64,000 nt of DNA from Oribacterium sp. oral taxon 078 str. F0262 (GTDB lineage Bacteria > Bacillota > Clostridia > Lachnospirales > Lachnospiraceae): the NCBI RefSeq assembly GCF_000160135.1, contig NZ_GG729935.1, positions 138,288-202,287 on the forward strand. Direction: 5' to 3'. Of this stretch, positions 33,643 to 43,258 are shown piece after piece. Made by a program: the position numbers and the translations under genes. Positions within the stretch are counted from its first letter, which is position 1, and every line of letters begins with the position of its first letter. The notes beneath the pieces are model-generated. The model was not told where the DNA came from. It did no database searches and was given only the letters and a program-made list of their open reading frames with translations.

Positions 33643-34410
33643 TTAATAGGTGCGGATCGCGATCGCCGTGATATTGTCCTGTTCCATCCGCCTCATATCC
33701 AGGGCGATCAGGCGGTCGATATTCCGCTTGATCTCCTCCGGGCTCGCGCAGACATCCGCATTCAGATGCCTGTGAATCTCCGCATTGCTGATCTTATGGC
33801 GGAAGCCGTCGGAGCAGAGGAGGTAGACGGAATTCAGCCTCGGTCTCCCGAAGAAGAAATCCGGATAGATCTCCTCCGAAGCGCCGATGCACTGCAAAAG
33901 GACGCTGCGGCGCGGATCCGTCTCCGCCTCCTCCGGCGTCAGATTTCCCATCTCGATCTCCCTCTCGATCACGGTATGATCCCTCGTGATCTGGAGGATG
34001 CGGTTCGTGATCTCGTAGGCCCTCGTGTCCCCCACATTCATGATATAGTAGCGGGACTCCGTGAGGAGGAGAGATGTCACCGTCGTGCCGAGACGGATCT
34101 GATGCTCCCTGCCGTAGCGCTGGAGCTTCTCATTATAGGAAAGCGCGATCTCCGTCCAGTCCTGCCGGATCTCCTGATCCGGAATCTCCTGCACACAAAG
34201 AGAGGGGAGCCTCTCCTTGGTCCAGCGGCGGAAGGCCTCCGTCACGGATGCGCTGGCAAGCTCCCCTCTGTCCAGCCCTCCCATCCCGTCGCAGACGATG
34301 GCAAAGGCCACCTTCCCGATCGGTGTCGAGCTGATCTCCGCAAAATAGCTGTCCTGATTCGTTTCCTTAACCATACCGGCATCCGAGGATGCCATAGCGA
34401 TATAATTCAT
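33643..34410 (-). CDS. PP2C-family Ser/Thr phosphatase
   Basis: 255 residues. The PPM metal-binding motifs are present: VKETNQDSY (Asp20), VCDGMGG (Asp41, Gly42), LCSDGF near 195 and EQDNITAI at the end, with no TM span, so it is a soluble cytoplasmic enzyme (PrpC/Stp type). It removes phosphate from Ser/Thr residues, most likely those set by the kinase encoded next. The ATG at 34408-34410 with AGAGGAGAT upstream was preferred to an in-frame start 19 codons earlier, which overlaps the FHA gene. About 145 bp separate it from the kinase gene. Confidence 0.94.
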   Translation of the reverse strand: MNYIAMASSDAGMVKETNQDSYFAEISSTPIGKVAFAIVCDGMGGLDRGELASASVTEAFRRWTKERLPSLCVQEIPDQEIRQDWTEIALSYNEKLQRYGREHQIRLGTTVTSLLLTESRYYIMNVGDTRAYEITNRILQITRDHTVIEREIEMGNLTPEEAETDPRRSVLLQCIGASEEIYPDFFFGRPRLNSVYLLCSDGFRHKISNAEIHRHLNADVCASPEEIKRNIDRLIALDMRRMEQDNITAIAIRTY

Positions 34411-34463
34411 ATCTCCTCTGTCCCGGCTTTCCCCCGTCCCGGACTCAGAACGGGGCGAAAGGC

Positions 34464-36020
34464 TCAAAGAAGCTTAAACTCGAAGTCCTCGTTCCCGAGG
34501 CGGATCCTCGAGCCGTCCTCCAGGGCGGTCTCCACATTGCTCTCCAGCATCTTCCCATTCAGGAAGGTGTGGTTTGTGGAATTGTTGTCCACCACATAAT
34601 AGCTCCCGTTTCTCCCGACGATGTTGGCGTGGCTCCGGCTGATCGCCCCGTTGTCGCTGATCAGGTAGTCCACAAAGCTCTTTTCCTTTCCGAGGCGGAA
34701 GACCGGCTTGTTGATCGGGATGCGCTCATTATTTTTCAGACGGATCAGAAAAGGGGACTTTGGGGCGTCCGGCCGCTCTGTATGGCTGAGCACCGTCGTC
34801 TCCCCGATGCCCGCTCCCCCTCCGAGGACGGTCGTCTCTCCGAAATTGAGCGTGGAGTTCTGTCCGATCGGAGCTCCCGCCTTTGGCGGCGGGGCCGTCT
34901 CCTTCTGCGGGGCCGGATTCCTGCTCTCTGCGGCGGGGGCCGGCGCTCTTCCGGGAACCTGGAAGCCGAAGTCTGCCTTCGGGGCTCCGCCGTTTGCCTT
35001 CTGAGGGGCTGCCGCTTTGTTCTGCTCCCCGCCCCCGAGACCGGGCACGGAGAAGCCGAAGGATTTCTGCTTTTGTTTCTGCTTCTGCTTTCCCGATGCC
35101 GGCTGAGATGCCTGCTTCAGAGCGGCCTTTCGCGCCTTCAGCTGCTTTTGCTGCGCCATGTACTGCTTGGCCCGATCCCCATTGTAATGCTGCAAAAGGT
35201 AGAAGAGAGAGATTCGCTCCTCCTTCGGGATGTCCTCCGGGATATCCACACTCTCCTCTGCGCTCTCCTCGGGCTCTGCCGAGGGAGCGGGGGATGCGGA
35301 GAGCGGCGCAGCCGATGCGGGATGATAGGAGCTGTAGCTTGCGGATATGCTGCCGCTCCCGCTTCCATTTCCGATTCCGCTTCCGGCGCTCTCCGGAAAG
35401 AGAGAGGCCTCCGTTCCTCCGGAAAGCGCGCTCTCCTGCCTCCGTTCCGCCTTTTCCTGGAGCTTCTCCTCCTTCTTGATATCCTCGAGAAGGCCCTTGA
35501 AATCCATGGGGGAGAAGGCGGTATTTCCGTTCAGATAATTCAGGATTTTCGTCACATAGCTTCCATCCTCAGAGGGATCGAACTGCGCGCCGAACATGGT
35601 CTCCTTTAAAAACTGCTTCGGATCCCTGTCGGACTTTCTGTCCTCGATCGGGAGGCAGATGAGCTCGCTCTCGCCCGTCGACACATCCGTGAAGATCTCG
35701 TTCAGATCCAGGATGAGTGAACGGGGATCCAGCATGTAATCCTCCGCCGAGATCAGGGCGTCCGCGATCCCGGAGAAGACGCCGAGGAAGCTCTTCTTCG
35801 TCACAGGCCGGCTGAAAAACTGGTCCGCCGTGATCTTCGCCGTGATATTGAAGCGGATAAATTTCCTGTCATCCAGCTGCATGAAGCTGGTGGCAGCAAG
35901 TCCTCTGATCCGGTTCCCGGTCAGCATCCCCAGGCTGATCGCGTCCAGCTTCTCCTCCGCATCGACCTCGTAGACAAGATAGCTGTTCGCTCCCTGATTC
36001 TCAATGCTAAATTCTTTCAT
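34464..36020 (-). CDS. FHA-domain protein with N-terminal DUF6382-like domain
   Basis: 518 residues. About 1-170 match the N-terminal domain often fused to FHA in Clostridia (ENQGANSYLVYEV, GMLTGNRIRGL, LILDLNEIFTDVSTGE). The middle is disordered and rich in Ala, Gln, Lys and Pro. The last 90 residues form an FHA domain: FRLGKEKSFVDYLI, NGAISRSHANI and DNNSTNHTFLNG carry the Gly-Arg-x-Ser-x-x-His and Asn ligands for phosphothreonine. It should read kinase output and recruit partners. Two Met starts 18 nt apart are possible; the second was taken. It lies between the TadE-like gene and the phosphatase gene on the same strand. Confidence 0.87.
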   Translation of the reverse strand: MKEFSIENQGANSYLVYEVDAEEKLDAISLGMLTGNRIRGLAATSFMQLDDRKFIRFNITAKITADQFFSRPVTKKSFLGVFSGIADALISAEDYMLDPRSLILDLNEIFTDVSTGESELICLPIEDRKSDRDPKQFLKETMFGAQFDPSEDGSYVTKILNYLNGNTAFSPMDFKGLLEDIKKEEKLQEKAERRQESALSGGTEASLFPESAGSGIGNGSGSGSISASYSSYHPASAAPLSASPAPSAEPEESAEESVDIPEDIPKEERISLFYLLQHYNGDRAKQYMAQQKQLKARKAALKQASQPASGKQKQKQKQKSFGFSVPGLGGGEQNKAAAPQKANGGAPKADFGFQVPGRAPAPAAESRNPAPQKETAPPPKAGAPIGQNSTLNFGETTVLGGGAGIGETTVLSHTERPDAPKSPFLIRLKNNERIPINKPVFRLGKEKSFVDYLISDNGAISRSHANIVGRNGSYYVVDNNSTNHTFLNGKMLESNVETALEDGSRIRLGNEDFEFKLL

Positions 36021-36108
36021 TCCTCTACACTCCCTCATCCCCTCCGGAAAGCCCGGATCCCTGTCCCTTAGCCCGCTGGGAAAACGCCGATACAGGAAAG
36101 CGTTCTCC

Positions 36109-36684
36109 CTATTTCACTCCCCAAAGCCTGGCCTTTACGGTCTGCTCCATGGGGATTTTTGCCGTATTAAAGGGGTCGAACCAAAATGACAGCTTATACT
36201 TCACTGTGATCTTGAAGTCCTTATCCTCCTTCTTCACCGAAAAGTCCATCCCGCTCAGCCCGTTCTCGACACCGAGCCTCTTCAGCTTTTCCTGCGCGTC
36301 CCCCTCCCCGGAGGAACCGTCTGTTCCGGTGAGATAGGCGACGAAGCGCTTCTTCGCCACATTGCTCCCGGATCCGCCCTTATACCAGTCATCCGGGGAG
36401 GTATAATAGCCGTTTGTCATCGCCCTTCTCCCAAGATCCATGAAAAGGTCGGTGAGACTCCCCCAGAAGTTCCAGCCCTCGTCAAAGAAGGATTCTATGG
36501 CCTCATTGGCGTAGGCATCCATCCCCATGCTGTTTGCAGACTGTACCAGAGCGTGCGTGATCTGGTTCTGCGCGGAGAAGATGAAGAACATCCCGTTCAG
36601 CGCCATGAAAAGCGCGCAGAAGATCGGAAGGATAATCGCCGCCTCCAGCGTCACGGAACCGCTCTGCCGTCCCTGATTTCTCAT
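36109..36684 (-). CDS. TadE-like pseudopilin (first)
   Basis: 191 residues. The start RQSGSVTLEAAIILPIFCALFMALN is the TadE pattern: short basic leader, Glu at about +5 of the mature region, and one long N-terminal hydrophobic helix. The rest is extracytoplasmic and polar. TadE/F pseudopilins help assemble Flp pili and are processed by the prepilin peptidase. The ATG has AAGGAGGAAATC upstream. It follows the 820-residue protein gene closely on the same strand. It is assigned by N-terminal pattern and context; the C-terminal 150 residues are not recognisable. Confidence 0.8.
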   Translation of the reverse strand: MRNQGRQSGSVTLEAAIILPIFCALFMALNGMFFIFSAQNQITHALVQSANSMGMDAYANEAIESFFDEGWNFWGSLTDLFMDLGRRAMTNGYYTSPDDWYKGGSGSNVAKKRFVAYLTGTDGSSGEGDAQEKLKRLGVENGLSGMDFSVKKEDKDFKITVKYKLSFWFDPFNTAKIPMEQTVKARLWGVK

Positions 36685-36741
36685 GATTTCCTCCTTGGAT
36701 TCCTTTCCCAGGCCGCATTCTTACCCGCCTGCATGCCGCTG

Positions 36742-39204
36742 CTAGTAGGAAAGATCCTTTTTCTTCTTGACCGTAACGCCGCTCGTCATGCGGCTGTCCA
36801 GCTTCACCATGGGATTCAGCTTATAGCTCGCATTCGACGAGATACAGGTATATGCCTTGGTCAGGGAGAAGTCCACCTTCCCCTTGTAGTTCTCCTTCGC
36901 CTCCAGCTGGATCAGATTCTGAAGACGTTTCAGATAAATCTGCTCCGGGGCACAGATCAAGAGCAAGAGAAGCCCGTGCTCGGTGTAGTCCATCTCCAGG
37001 ATGCCGTCCTTTGTGGCAAGTCCTCCGGCCTCCATCCAGGGCTTCGAGCCCTTTCCCTTTTTCCCGGCATCACCGAAGGTCTTCTTGATATCTCCCTTCA
37101 TATCATCTGTGAGGCTGGACACATCCACAAGATCCTTGACCAGAGCCGGAAGCCCCTTGACGGACATATAGGCCGTCTTCTTAAAAAGATACTCTTTTCC
37201 TCCGTTTGCGAGGATCACGACATCGAAGAAGGGCTCCATAATCATGAAAATGATGGTCAGCGCGATACGGACCGGCCCCAGGGCGGAGACCGCCTCCAGG
37301 ATATCCGATTTCGAAACCGCGACGATATCCGCGACAAAGCGGAACATATAGTAGTCGAAGAAGGCCGCCGCCTGACTGACATACTCGGAGTTCGCCCCGG
37401 TGAGCATGTACTCGAGCTCCGCTCCCTTGAACATTGGATCCGAACCCGACTCATCGTGCATGCCGGAGAAGTCCAGCAGAGATCCTCCGGAGGCGAGCAC
37501 CGCCGTAAGCTTATCCGCTGAGCCTCCGGCCAGATTGAAAATCTTGGAGTAGCCGTAGCCGGTCAAGGTCTTTCCATCCTTATAGACTGTGCGGTTTGGA
37601 AGATCATAGGCCGCATAGCCGTACATGAGAAGGTGATGATAGAACTTCGGAAGATCCAGAATGAGCGTGGCCAGGTTGACGAAACGGGTCCCGATCCAGT
37701 AGAGCACCGAGGTAAAGAACTTTACGACATTTCCGATAAAGGTCACGAAGCCCGTGATCGCCTTCAGGACGTTGAGACCCATGACGCCGTCCGCAAAGTC
37801 TCTCGCCGAGCTGATCATCCCGGTCAGTCCCTCTACCGTAGAGATCGCGCTGGTATCATTGACATCCTGGTGCAGCAGAAGGGATGCGTTGATCTTGGAA
37901 TCCAGAGAGATATCGTAGAGCACCGAGGTCTGCAAAAGCCGGTTTCCAAGATCTGCAATATTTAAGATATCCTGGACCCCTTCTGAGTCGGCAGTCGCCA
38001 ATTCACCAAGGTCTTTCTCCAGCATCGTCAGGGTCAACCCGATGCCTGTCGGAAAGCTTACGGGTAACACCTCACCATATTTGCTCCACACGGTTGAGGC
38101 ATCCCAGTCCTCTCCCACCTCGGATGCTTTAAAGGAATTCAGCGTATCCATCTGCGTCCGCAAGGACGCCTGCTCCTGGTTCGACAGAGCCTGATAATCA
38201 TCCTTCACATTCGTGGAGTAAAAGTTTACAACGAGATCATCTATGTCCTGAAGCCATTTACAGGAATCCTCCGCAATGGAGCCCGCAGCCTTCGAATCGT
38301 CGCTTCCCTCACTCTTTCTTTTCTCCATATCTTCATGCAGCTTGTTGAGATCCTTTTGCAGGTCTCCACGTGCTCCCATGATATTGGCCATATCGTCGGT
38401 GAGCTTTTTCAGGCTGTCTTTGAAGCCGGAGGCCGCGCTGCTGTAGTCCCTTGCGGCAGACTCTGCGGCATCCTCCTTCGACTTCAGATCCGTTCCGTCG
38501 TCTCCGCCTTCCTCGCCCTTGTCCTTCTTCGCCTCCGCAAGATCCACGACAGCGGTCTCAAAGCTCCTGTACTTCTCGTCATAGGTCTTGAACTTCTCTC
38601 TAAAGTCCACGCCATCCTTTACGGCGTCGATCACCGCCTGAACCAGCTTCTCGGCATCCTTTGCCGCGTCCTCCGCGATCTTTGCCGTATCGATATTCTT
38701 CTTCAGCGGCTCCAGCCACTCCGCCTTCTCCAGATTCTGGACCAGCTCCTTGAGATTGACTCCCTCCACGATGGTATTTACGGGAACGGAGAGCTCACTG
38801 TAGTCATAGAGCTGCTGGGAGAGGATCTCGGGATCGTAGAGCGCCTGCGTCCCCGAGGCATCGGAGGAGGACAGCGTCAGCCCCTGCCCCATTGACTTCA
38901 GATTCTCCGAGAGGTATCCCTTGTTGGTGGAAGCGATATCCGTCTTCTGATCTACGGAGAGAAGACCGAAGCGCTCCTCCAGATAGCTGTCGTAGTTTCC
39001 GAGCGTGGAGAAGACCGAGCTCCCCATCAGCTCCCGCATGATCTCATTTGCGCTCTGGTACCTCGCATACTCCACAAAGACAAAGGTGCACATGAGAAGC
39101 GGTGAGACCGTAAAGGCGAGAAAGAGGGAGAGCATCCCCTTCCCGCCGTTGACATAACGGCGTAGAAATCCGCGCAGAGCTTTGAAAGTTTTTCTGATAT
39201 TCAC
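36742..39204 (-). CDS. Large pilus-associated membrane protein (DUF5702-like)
   Basis: 820 residues. After a basic start, one TM helix (GMLSLFLAFTVSPLLMCTFVFVEYARYQSANE) resembles TadE/TadG-type N-termini. A very long extracytoplasmic region follows, with coiled-coil-like stretches near 145-345 (Ala/Lys/Asp/Glu-rich) and further hydrophobic segments near 490-540 and 640-670. Similar large proteins accompany Tad loci in Clostridia. The start was set at the GTG at 39202-39204 because AGAGG lies 6 nt upstream; an ATG 42 nt earlier lacks a ribosome-binding site. It lies between two TadE-like genes and may form the tip or a cell-surface base of the pilus; this is inferred. Confidence 0.75.
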   Translation of the reverse strand: MNIRKTFKALRGFLRRYVNGGKGMLSLFLAFTVSPLLMCTFVFVEYARYQSANEIMRELMGSSVFSTLGNYDSYLEERFGLLSVDQKTDIASTNKGYLSENLKSMGQGLTLSSSDASGTQALYDPEILSQQLYDYSELSVPVNTIVEGVNLKELVQNLEKAEWLEPLKKNIDTAKIAEDAAKDAEKLVQAVIDAVKDGVDFREKFKTYDEKYRSFETAVVDLAEAKKDKGEEGGDDGTDLKSKEDAAESAARDYSSAASGFKDSLKKLTDDMANIMGARGDLQKDLNKLHEDMEKRKSEGSDDSKAAGSIAEDSCKWLQDIDDLVVNFYSTNVKDDYQALSNQEQASLRTQMDTLNSFKASEVGEDWDASTVWSKYGEVLPVSFPTGIGLTLTMLEKDLGELATADSEGVQDILNIADLGNRLLQTSVLYDISLDSKINASLLLHQDVNDTSAISTVEGLTGMISSARDFADGVMGLNVLKAITGFVTFIGNVVKFFTSVLYWIGTRFVNLATLILDLPKFYHHLLMYGYAAYDLPNRTVYKDGKTLTGYGYSKIFNLAGGSADKLTAVLASGGSLLDFSGMHDESGSDPMFKGAELEYMLTGANSEYVSQAAAFFDYYMFRFVADIVAVSKSDILEAVSALGPVRIALTIIFMIMEPFFDVVILANGGKEYLFKKTAYMSVKGLPALVKDLVDVSSLTDDMKGDIKKTFGDAGKKGKGSKPWMEAGGLATKDGILEMDYTEHGLLLLLICAPEQIYLKRLQNLIQLEAKENYKGKVDFSLTKAYTCISSNASYKLNPMVKLDSRMTSGVTVKKKKDLSY

Positions 39205-39281
39205 GCTGTACCTCTCTTCCTTCCTCCGGGGAACTGATATCTCCATCGGGAACCATGCAGGGCGCGGCTCCCTCTTCAGCC

Positions 39282-39938
39282 CTAATGCCCGAACACGCTT
39301 CCCCCGATCTTAAACGTGCTGTTGATCAGCTCTATGAGAGAATTGACCGCTCCCACGATAGTGGACAGCCCCTGCGCTTTTTTCAGCGCATATTTTGTGA
39401 ATTTGATCGTATTGATATAATAGGATGCATCAAAGTCCGAGGTCACCGCCTGCGCACTCAGAAGCTCTGTCTCCTTCTGCCCCGCCGCCCGGAGCAGCTT
39501 CCCGAAGAGAAAGGTATAGCCCTTGCTCACCGTGACGACGTAGTGACAGCGCCCGATATCATCGACCTTTCGCTCCACCTTCACAGAAAGCCCGCCGTTG
39601 TCCTTCGCAAGCGTCGCCTTCGTCAGGCGGTCATCGAAGAAGCGGGTCGCCTTCGCGACTCCCGCATTGTGCCTGTCGGACAGCTTCCCCGGCAGAAGAT
39701 AACGGTAGAGGCCGATCTTTGTGATGTCCTCCTTCGAGATACTTTCCGGATCCGGAAGCTCTCCGAACTTATAGGTCTCCGCCACAATTTCCGCGGCCTC
39801 ATTTGCCGCGACCTTGACCATGACCTTCTGATAGAGAAAAATGCTGAAGCTGAGGAAAAACATCAGGATAAAGATACAAAACGTTATCCCGATCGACCAT
39901 TCCAGTATGACGGTTCCCCGCTCGTCCTCCCGTCTCAT
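39282..39938 (-). CDS. TadE-like pseudopilin (second)
   Basis: 218 residues. RREDERGTVILEWSIGITFCIFILMFFLSFSIFLYQKVMV has the leader, the Glu five residues into the mature part, and the single hydrophobic helix of a class III/TadE-type pseudopilin. The extracytoplasmic part has no motif I recognise. The ATG at 39936-39938 has GGGAGGGGGGATCT upstream, which decides against a start 15 codons earlier. It is transcribed with the Tad genes and lies 77 bp before the GTG of the large pilus protein. Confidence 0.78.
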   Translation of the reverse strand: MRREDERGTVILEWSIGITFCIFILMFFLSFSIFLYQKVMVKVAANEAAEIVAETYKFGELPDPESISKEDITKIGLYRYLLPGKLSDRHNAGVAKATRFFDDRLTKATLAKDNGGLSVKVERKVDDIGRCHYVVTVSKGYTFLFGKLLRAAGQKETELLSAQAVTSDFDASYYINTIKFTKYALKKAQGLSTIVGAVNSLIELINSTFKIGGSVFGH

Positions 39939-40074
39939 GAGATCCCCCCTCCCGATGCTTCTTCCGGCCGCTGATTCCGGCATGGAATTGATTTATCGAA
40001 TCAAAGCGAAAGGCAACTCCGCGCGCTTATTTTCGCGGCCTTCTCCGCATGAGCGCGGAAAGCCCTCCCGCCTC

Positions 40075-40935
40075 CTACTTCCCGTCGTAATATTCTTTCT
40101 TGTCGAAGACTCCCTCCAGCATGCCGCTGTCGTAGTTTTGATCGAACCAGGAGCCCTCTACGACATAGGCTGTCGTCGTGTCCAGCGCAGCGAAGGAGGA
40201 GTGCTCGATGGACTCCAGCGTGACCTTCTCCGGAACATAGACGGATGTCACACCGCTCCCCGCAAAGGCATAGCCCCCGATCTTCTTGATATCCTGCGGC
40301 AGTCTCACCGTGCTGAGAGCCGTATTGTCCAAAAAGCAGTTCTTCCCGATCTCCGTCACCGTATCCGGAAACGTGATATCCTTGAGCGCCTTGCAGTTCT
40401 GAAAGGCATTGTCACCGAGCTTCTGCACACCCTCCCCCGCGAACTTGACCGTCTTCAGCGCGCCGTCATAGGCGAAGGCGAACTTTCCGATCTCCGTCAC
40501 GGATGCGGGGACCTCGATCTCCTCCAGCGATTCACAGTGCTGGAAATCCGCATCCCCGATCTTTGTCAGCTTCGCGGGAAGCTGCACCTTCTTCACAGAG
40601 GACTGCGTGAACGCGCCGTCCAGCGGGATGTCCTCGTCGCTCTCAAAGCGGACCTCCTCTACGGAATTCTCCCTAAGAAGGAAGATATGGTCTGTGAAGC
40701 CCTTGCACTTTGCCGGGATCGTGAGCGTCTTCTGCTTCGCACCCTCCTCGCTTAGGCTTGAGATCTTGTCCCCGTTCCACTCAAAATACGAGTCGCTGCT
40801 CTTCGCCGCCTGCTCGGATTTCGCGTCTTCCTTTCCTCCGCCATCGTCCTGCTTCTTTCCTCCGCAGGCGCCAAGTCCCAGTGCAAGGAGCAGCAAAGCC
40901 GCGATCAAAAAGGTCCTCTTCTCTCTTCTCTTCAA
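40075..40935 (-). CDS. Lipoprotein with BspA-type leucine-rich repeats
   Basis: 286 residues. A signal peptide with lipobox LGLGAC (Cys at about 24) is followed by a charged linker, and then about seven LRR_5 repeats of the form L..I.FPDTVTEIG..CF.....L..V.LP..., ending near residue 240. It is thus a membrane-tethered extracellular recognition protein. BspA-type repeats often bind host or bacterial surface proteins. The start is a TTG (40933-40935) preceded by GGGGAGG, with no better ATG. Its position in the middle of the Tad locus suggests a role at the pilus base or as a surface sensor, which is inference. Confidence 0.86.
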   Translation of the reverse strand: MKRREKRTFLIAALLLLALGLGACGGKKQDDGGGKEDAKSEQAAKSSDSYFEWNGDKISSLSEEGAKQKTLTIPAKCKGFTDHIFLLRENSVEEVRFESDEDIPLDGAFTQSSVKKVQLPAKLTKIGDADFQHCESLEEIEVPASVTEIGKFAFAYDGALKTVKFAGEGVQKLGDNAFQNCKALKDITFPDTVTEIGKNCFLDNTALSTVRLPQDIKKIGGYAFAGSGVTSVYVPEKVTLESIEHSSFAALDTTTAYVVEGSWFDQNYDSGMLEGVFDKKEYYDGK

Positions 40936-41014
40936 TGGATTTTCCTCCCCGCCAAAGCGTATGCGTTCTGTTCTCTTACAACACTTCTCTTTTTCTTTAT
41001 CTTTATCTCTATCT

Positions 41015-42331
41015 CTACTCCGTCACCTTCCGCCGGATGAACTGCCAGAGCTTCTGTCCGGTCTCCACCATGCATAAGCCGGAAGGGGAGAAATAGTCCG
41101 CACTCAAAAACTGATAACGAATCACAAGCTTGTTGTCCATATCGATGAAACCCCACTTCCCATCACTCGCGACCGCCGCGATCTGATTGGAAAAGCTCTT
41201 CGCGCCCTCATACTCCGGAGCGATGAGCACATTCCCCTTTGTGTCCGCAAAGCCCCACTTGTCGTCCTGCATAAAGGCAAAGACGCCGTCCGATGTGATC
41301 ACATCCACATCATCCGCCGAGAAATCGCCGATCATTTTCTCCTTCTGATTGTAGAGATGATACTTTCCGTCCTGCTTTGCCAGCATGACGCCCTTTTTGA
41401 TCCAGCTCCCATCCAGGTTTAAGCGGATCTCCTCATAGCTCCCCTCGGAAACGGTCTTTCCCGTGGTATCGATCAATCTCCAGCCCTCGCTGTCCGATAC
41501 CGCCGCTTTGCCGTCCGTGAAGCTCCCGGCATTTTCATAGTCCCCGAAAGCCTTATCGCCCATGACTCCGTAGTAGGAGACACGCTCGTCAACCCTCGCG
41601 GGGAAGAGCTTTTCGCTGTAGACGCCGACCTCTGTGGGTGCGTCCCCCTCCAGGATCCCCTGTGTGACATGCTTTCCGTCCGAGATTCGGAGCGCATTGT
41701 CCTCCCCGATCAGACGGATTCCGGACTCTCCCACCGGCCCCGCGAAGCTGAGCTTCTTAAAATCTGTCTCATCCCCGTTGTCGGAGAGGTAGGTCCAGCC
41801 CTCCTCATCATAGACCTCGTAGAAGCCGTTCACCGCGCTTCGAAAATTCCGATAGCTCCGCCAGTCCGTATCGAAGATATAGCGGATCTCCAGGAGAAGC
41901 TGTTCGAAATCCTCCCCGGAGGCCCCTCTTTCCTTCGCCTTTTTCAGGTAGTAGCAGGCCGAGCTGTAATCCTCCTTCACGACGAGCAGCTTCGCAAGCT
42001 GCATGGCGAAATCCGCATTCCCGCTGTATGCGGTCGCGGCCTCTCTCGCGGCATCCAGATAGGTCGAATAGGTCCTCTGATTCTCCTCATAGGCCGCCTT
42101 GCAGGCGTTCAGGAGACCGGTGTAGACCTCCTCCGACGGCTTCAGCTTCGCCGCGCTTTTATACTCCTCCCCGGCCTTCTGGTAAAGACCGCGCTTCATA
42201 TAATCCGCCGCTGTCCCGAGGTAGTTTTCGTATGCCGCTCTCGTCTTGTTCCGCTCCGCCACCGTCCTGTTCCAGCCGATCACGATGAGGAGCAGGAGGC
42301 CTATGGTGACTGTAATTTTATTCAGCTTCAA
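41015..42331 (-). CDS. WG-repeat protein with N-terminal membrane anchor and TPR-like region
   Basis: 438 residues. One N-terminal hydrophobic span (about 5-22) anchors or exports it; residues 30-160 look like TPR helices (AADYMKRGLYQKAGEEYKSAAKLKP and a second unit). The C-terminal half consists of WG (KWGF) beta-repeats: DDKWGFADTKGNVLIAPEY and DGKWGFIDMDNKLVIRYQF are the clearest. WG repeats occur in surface and signalling proteins of unclear role. The start is TTG (42329-42331) with GAGG 6 nt upstream. It lies between the prepilin peptidase and the LRR lipoprotein genes on the same strand. Confidence 0.82.
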   Translation of the reverse strand: MKLNKITVTIGLLLLIVIGWNRTVAERNKTRAAYENYLGTAADYMKRGLYQKAGEEYKSAAKLKPSEEVYTGLLNACKAAYEENQRTYSTYLDAAREAATAYSGNADFAMQLAKLLVVKEDYSSACYYLKKAKERGASGEDFEQLLLEIRYIFDTDWRSYRNFRSAVNGFYEVYDEEGWTYLSDNGDETDFKKLSFAGPVGESGIRLIGEDNALRISDGKHVTQGILEGDAPTEVGVYSEKLFPARVDERVSYYGVMGDKAFGDYENAGSFTDGKAAVSDSEGWRLIDTTGKTVSEGSYEEIRLNLDGSWIKKGVMLAKQDGKYHLYNQKEKMIGDFSADDVDVITSDGVFAFMQDDKWGFADTKGNVLIAPEYEGAKSFSNQIAAVASDGKWGFIDMDNKLVIRYQFLSADYFSPSGLCMVETGQKLWQFIRRKVTE

Positions 42332-42370
42332 ATCGCTACCTCTCTACATGGTATACGGTCCTGCCGCGTC

Positions 42371-43078
42371 CTAGATCATGGAAAAGAGTATGGAAAGGCC
42401 AAAGGCAATCAGGATAAACGGCCCCAGCGGGAGCGCATCCTTCAGCCCTTTCTTCTTCATGATAAGCGCGGGGATCGAAAACAAGGCGCAGAGGACAAAG
42501 GAAAACAAAAGCGTAATGCAGAATGCCGCAAGTCCGCACAGAAAACCCAGTGCGCTGAAAAGCTTGACATCCCCCATTCCGATCCCGCCCCCGGAAAGCT
42601 TCGCCATGATCAAAAGAAAAATAAGCGCGATCAAAAGCGCGGAAAAGCTGTTTATAAGAAGGGCGAGTGGTTCGGCCTTCAGAAAAATCAGCTCGCAGAT
42701 ACCGATGAGAAGTTTGCCGACGAGCATCACGACCGGACACGGATTCGGTATGATCTGAAGCCGGGCATCCGTCACTGCGGAGACCGTGAGCACCATAAAA
42801 GCAAGCAGGATCTTGGCAAATGCCGCGGGGTCGACGGCCACCGCCCGGGTGAAACAGCCGCAGAAAAAGGAAAACACGGCGATCCCGATGAGAGCCGCGG
42901 CTTCCAGGATCCGCCCGTAATCACGCCCGCCTCTGATCCTCGGAAGATCGGGAGCCGTCTCCTCCCTCCCCGCCCTTCGGGCAAGCATCGGAATATAATA
43001 TTTCTGTGTCAGGAATATCGCAAGCAGCGTAAGCGCCGCCCATCCCAGACCGCAAATCAGGTTCCCGTATGATATCAT
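42371..43078 (-). CDS. Prepilin peptidase (type IV, A24 family; TadV/CpaA-like)
   Basis: 235 residues, about six spans. The two catalytic aspartates of A24 aspartic proteases are Asp104 in TDARLQIIPN and Asp170 in GMGDVKL. There is no N-terminal methylase domain, as in TadV/CpaA. It cleaves the leader of Flp pilin and TadE-like pseudopilins at the membrane. The start is ATG with AGGGGAA upstream. It follows the Flp gene by about 180 bp; that gap contains a small GTTGAT...ATCAAC hairpin near 43230-43248 that may reduce read-through from the highly expressed pilin. Confidence 0.9.
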   Translation of the reverse strand: MISYGNLICGLGWAALTLLAIFLTQKYYIPMLARRAGREETAPDLPRIRGGRDYGRILEAAALIGIAVFSFFCGCFTRAVAVDPAAFAKILLAFMVLTVSAVTDARLQIIPNPCPVVMLVGKLLIGICELIFLKAEPLALLINSFSALLIALIFLLIMAKLSGGGIGMGDVKLFSALGFLCGLAAFCITLLFSFVLCALFSIPALIMKKKGLKDALPLGPFILIAFGLSILFSMI

Positions 43079-43258
43079 TTCCCCTGTTCTCTCTTCCGTC
43101 TCGCTTTCCTGCAGAGCGGCCCGGAGTACGGTACTCTATCGAGGACAATACCCGCTAAAGTTCATCATGGCAGCGTTTTGTATCGCCCTCTCCTGAGCGC
43201 CCGCCCCTCCGGACCGGCTCCGTCTAGCTGTTGATCCCTGCAATCAACGGGTTTCCCT

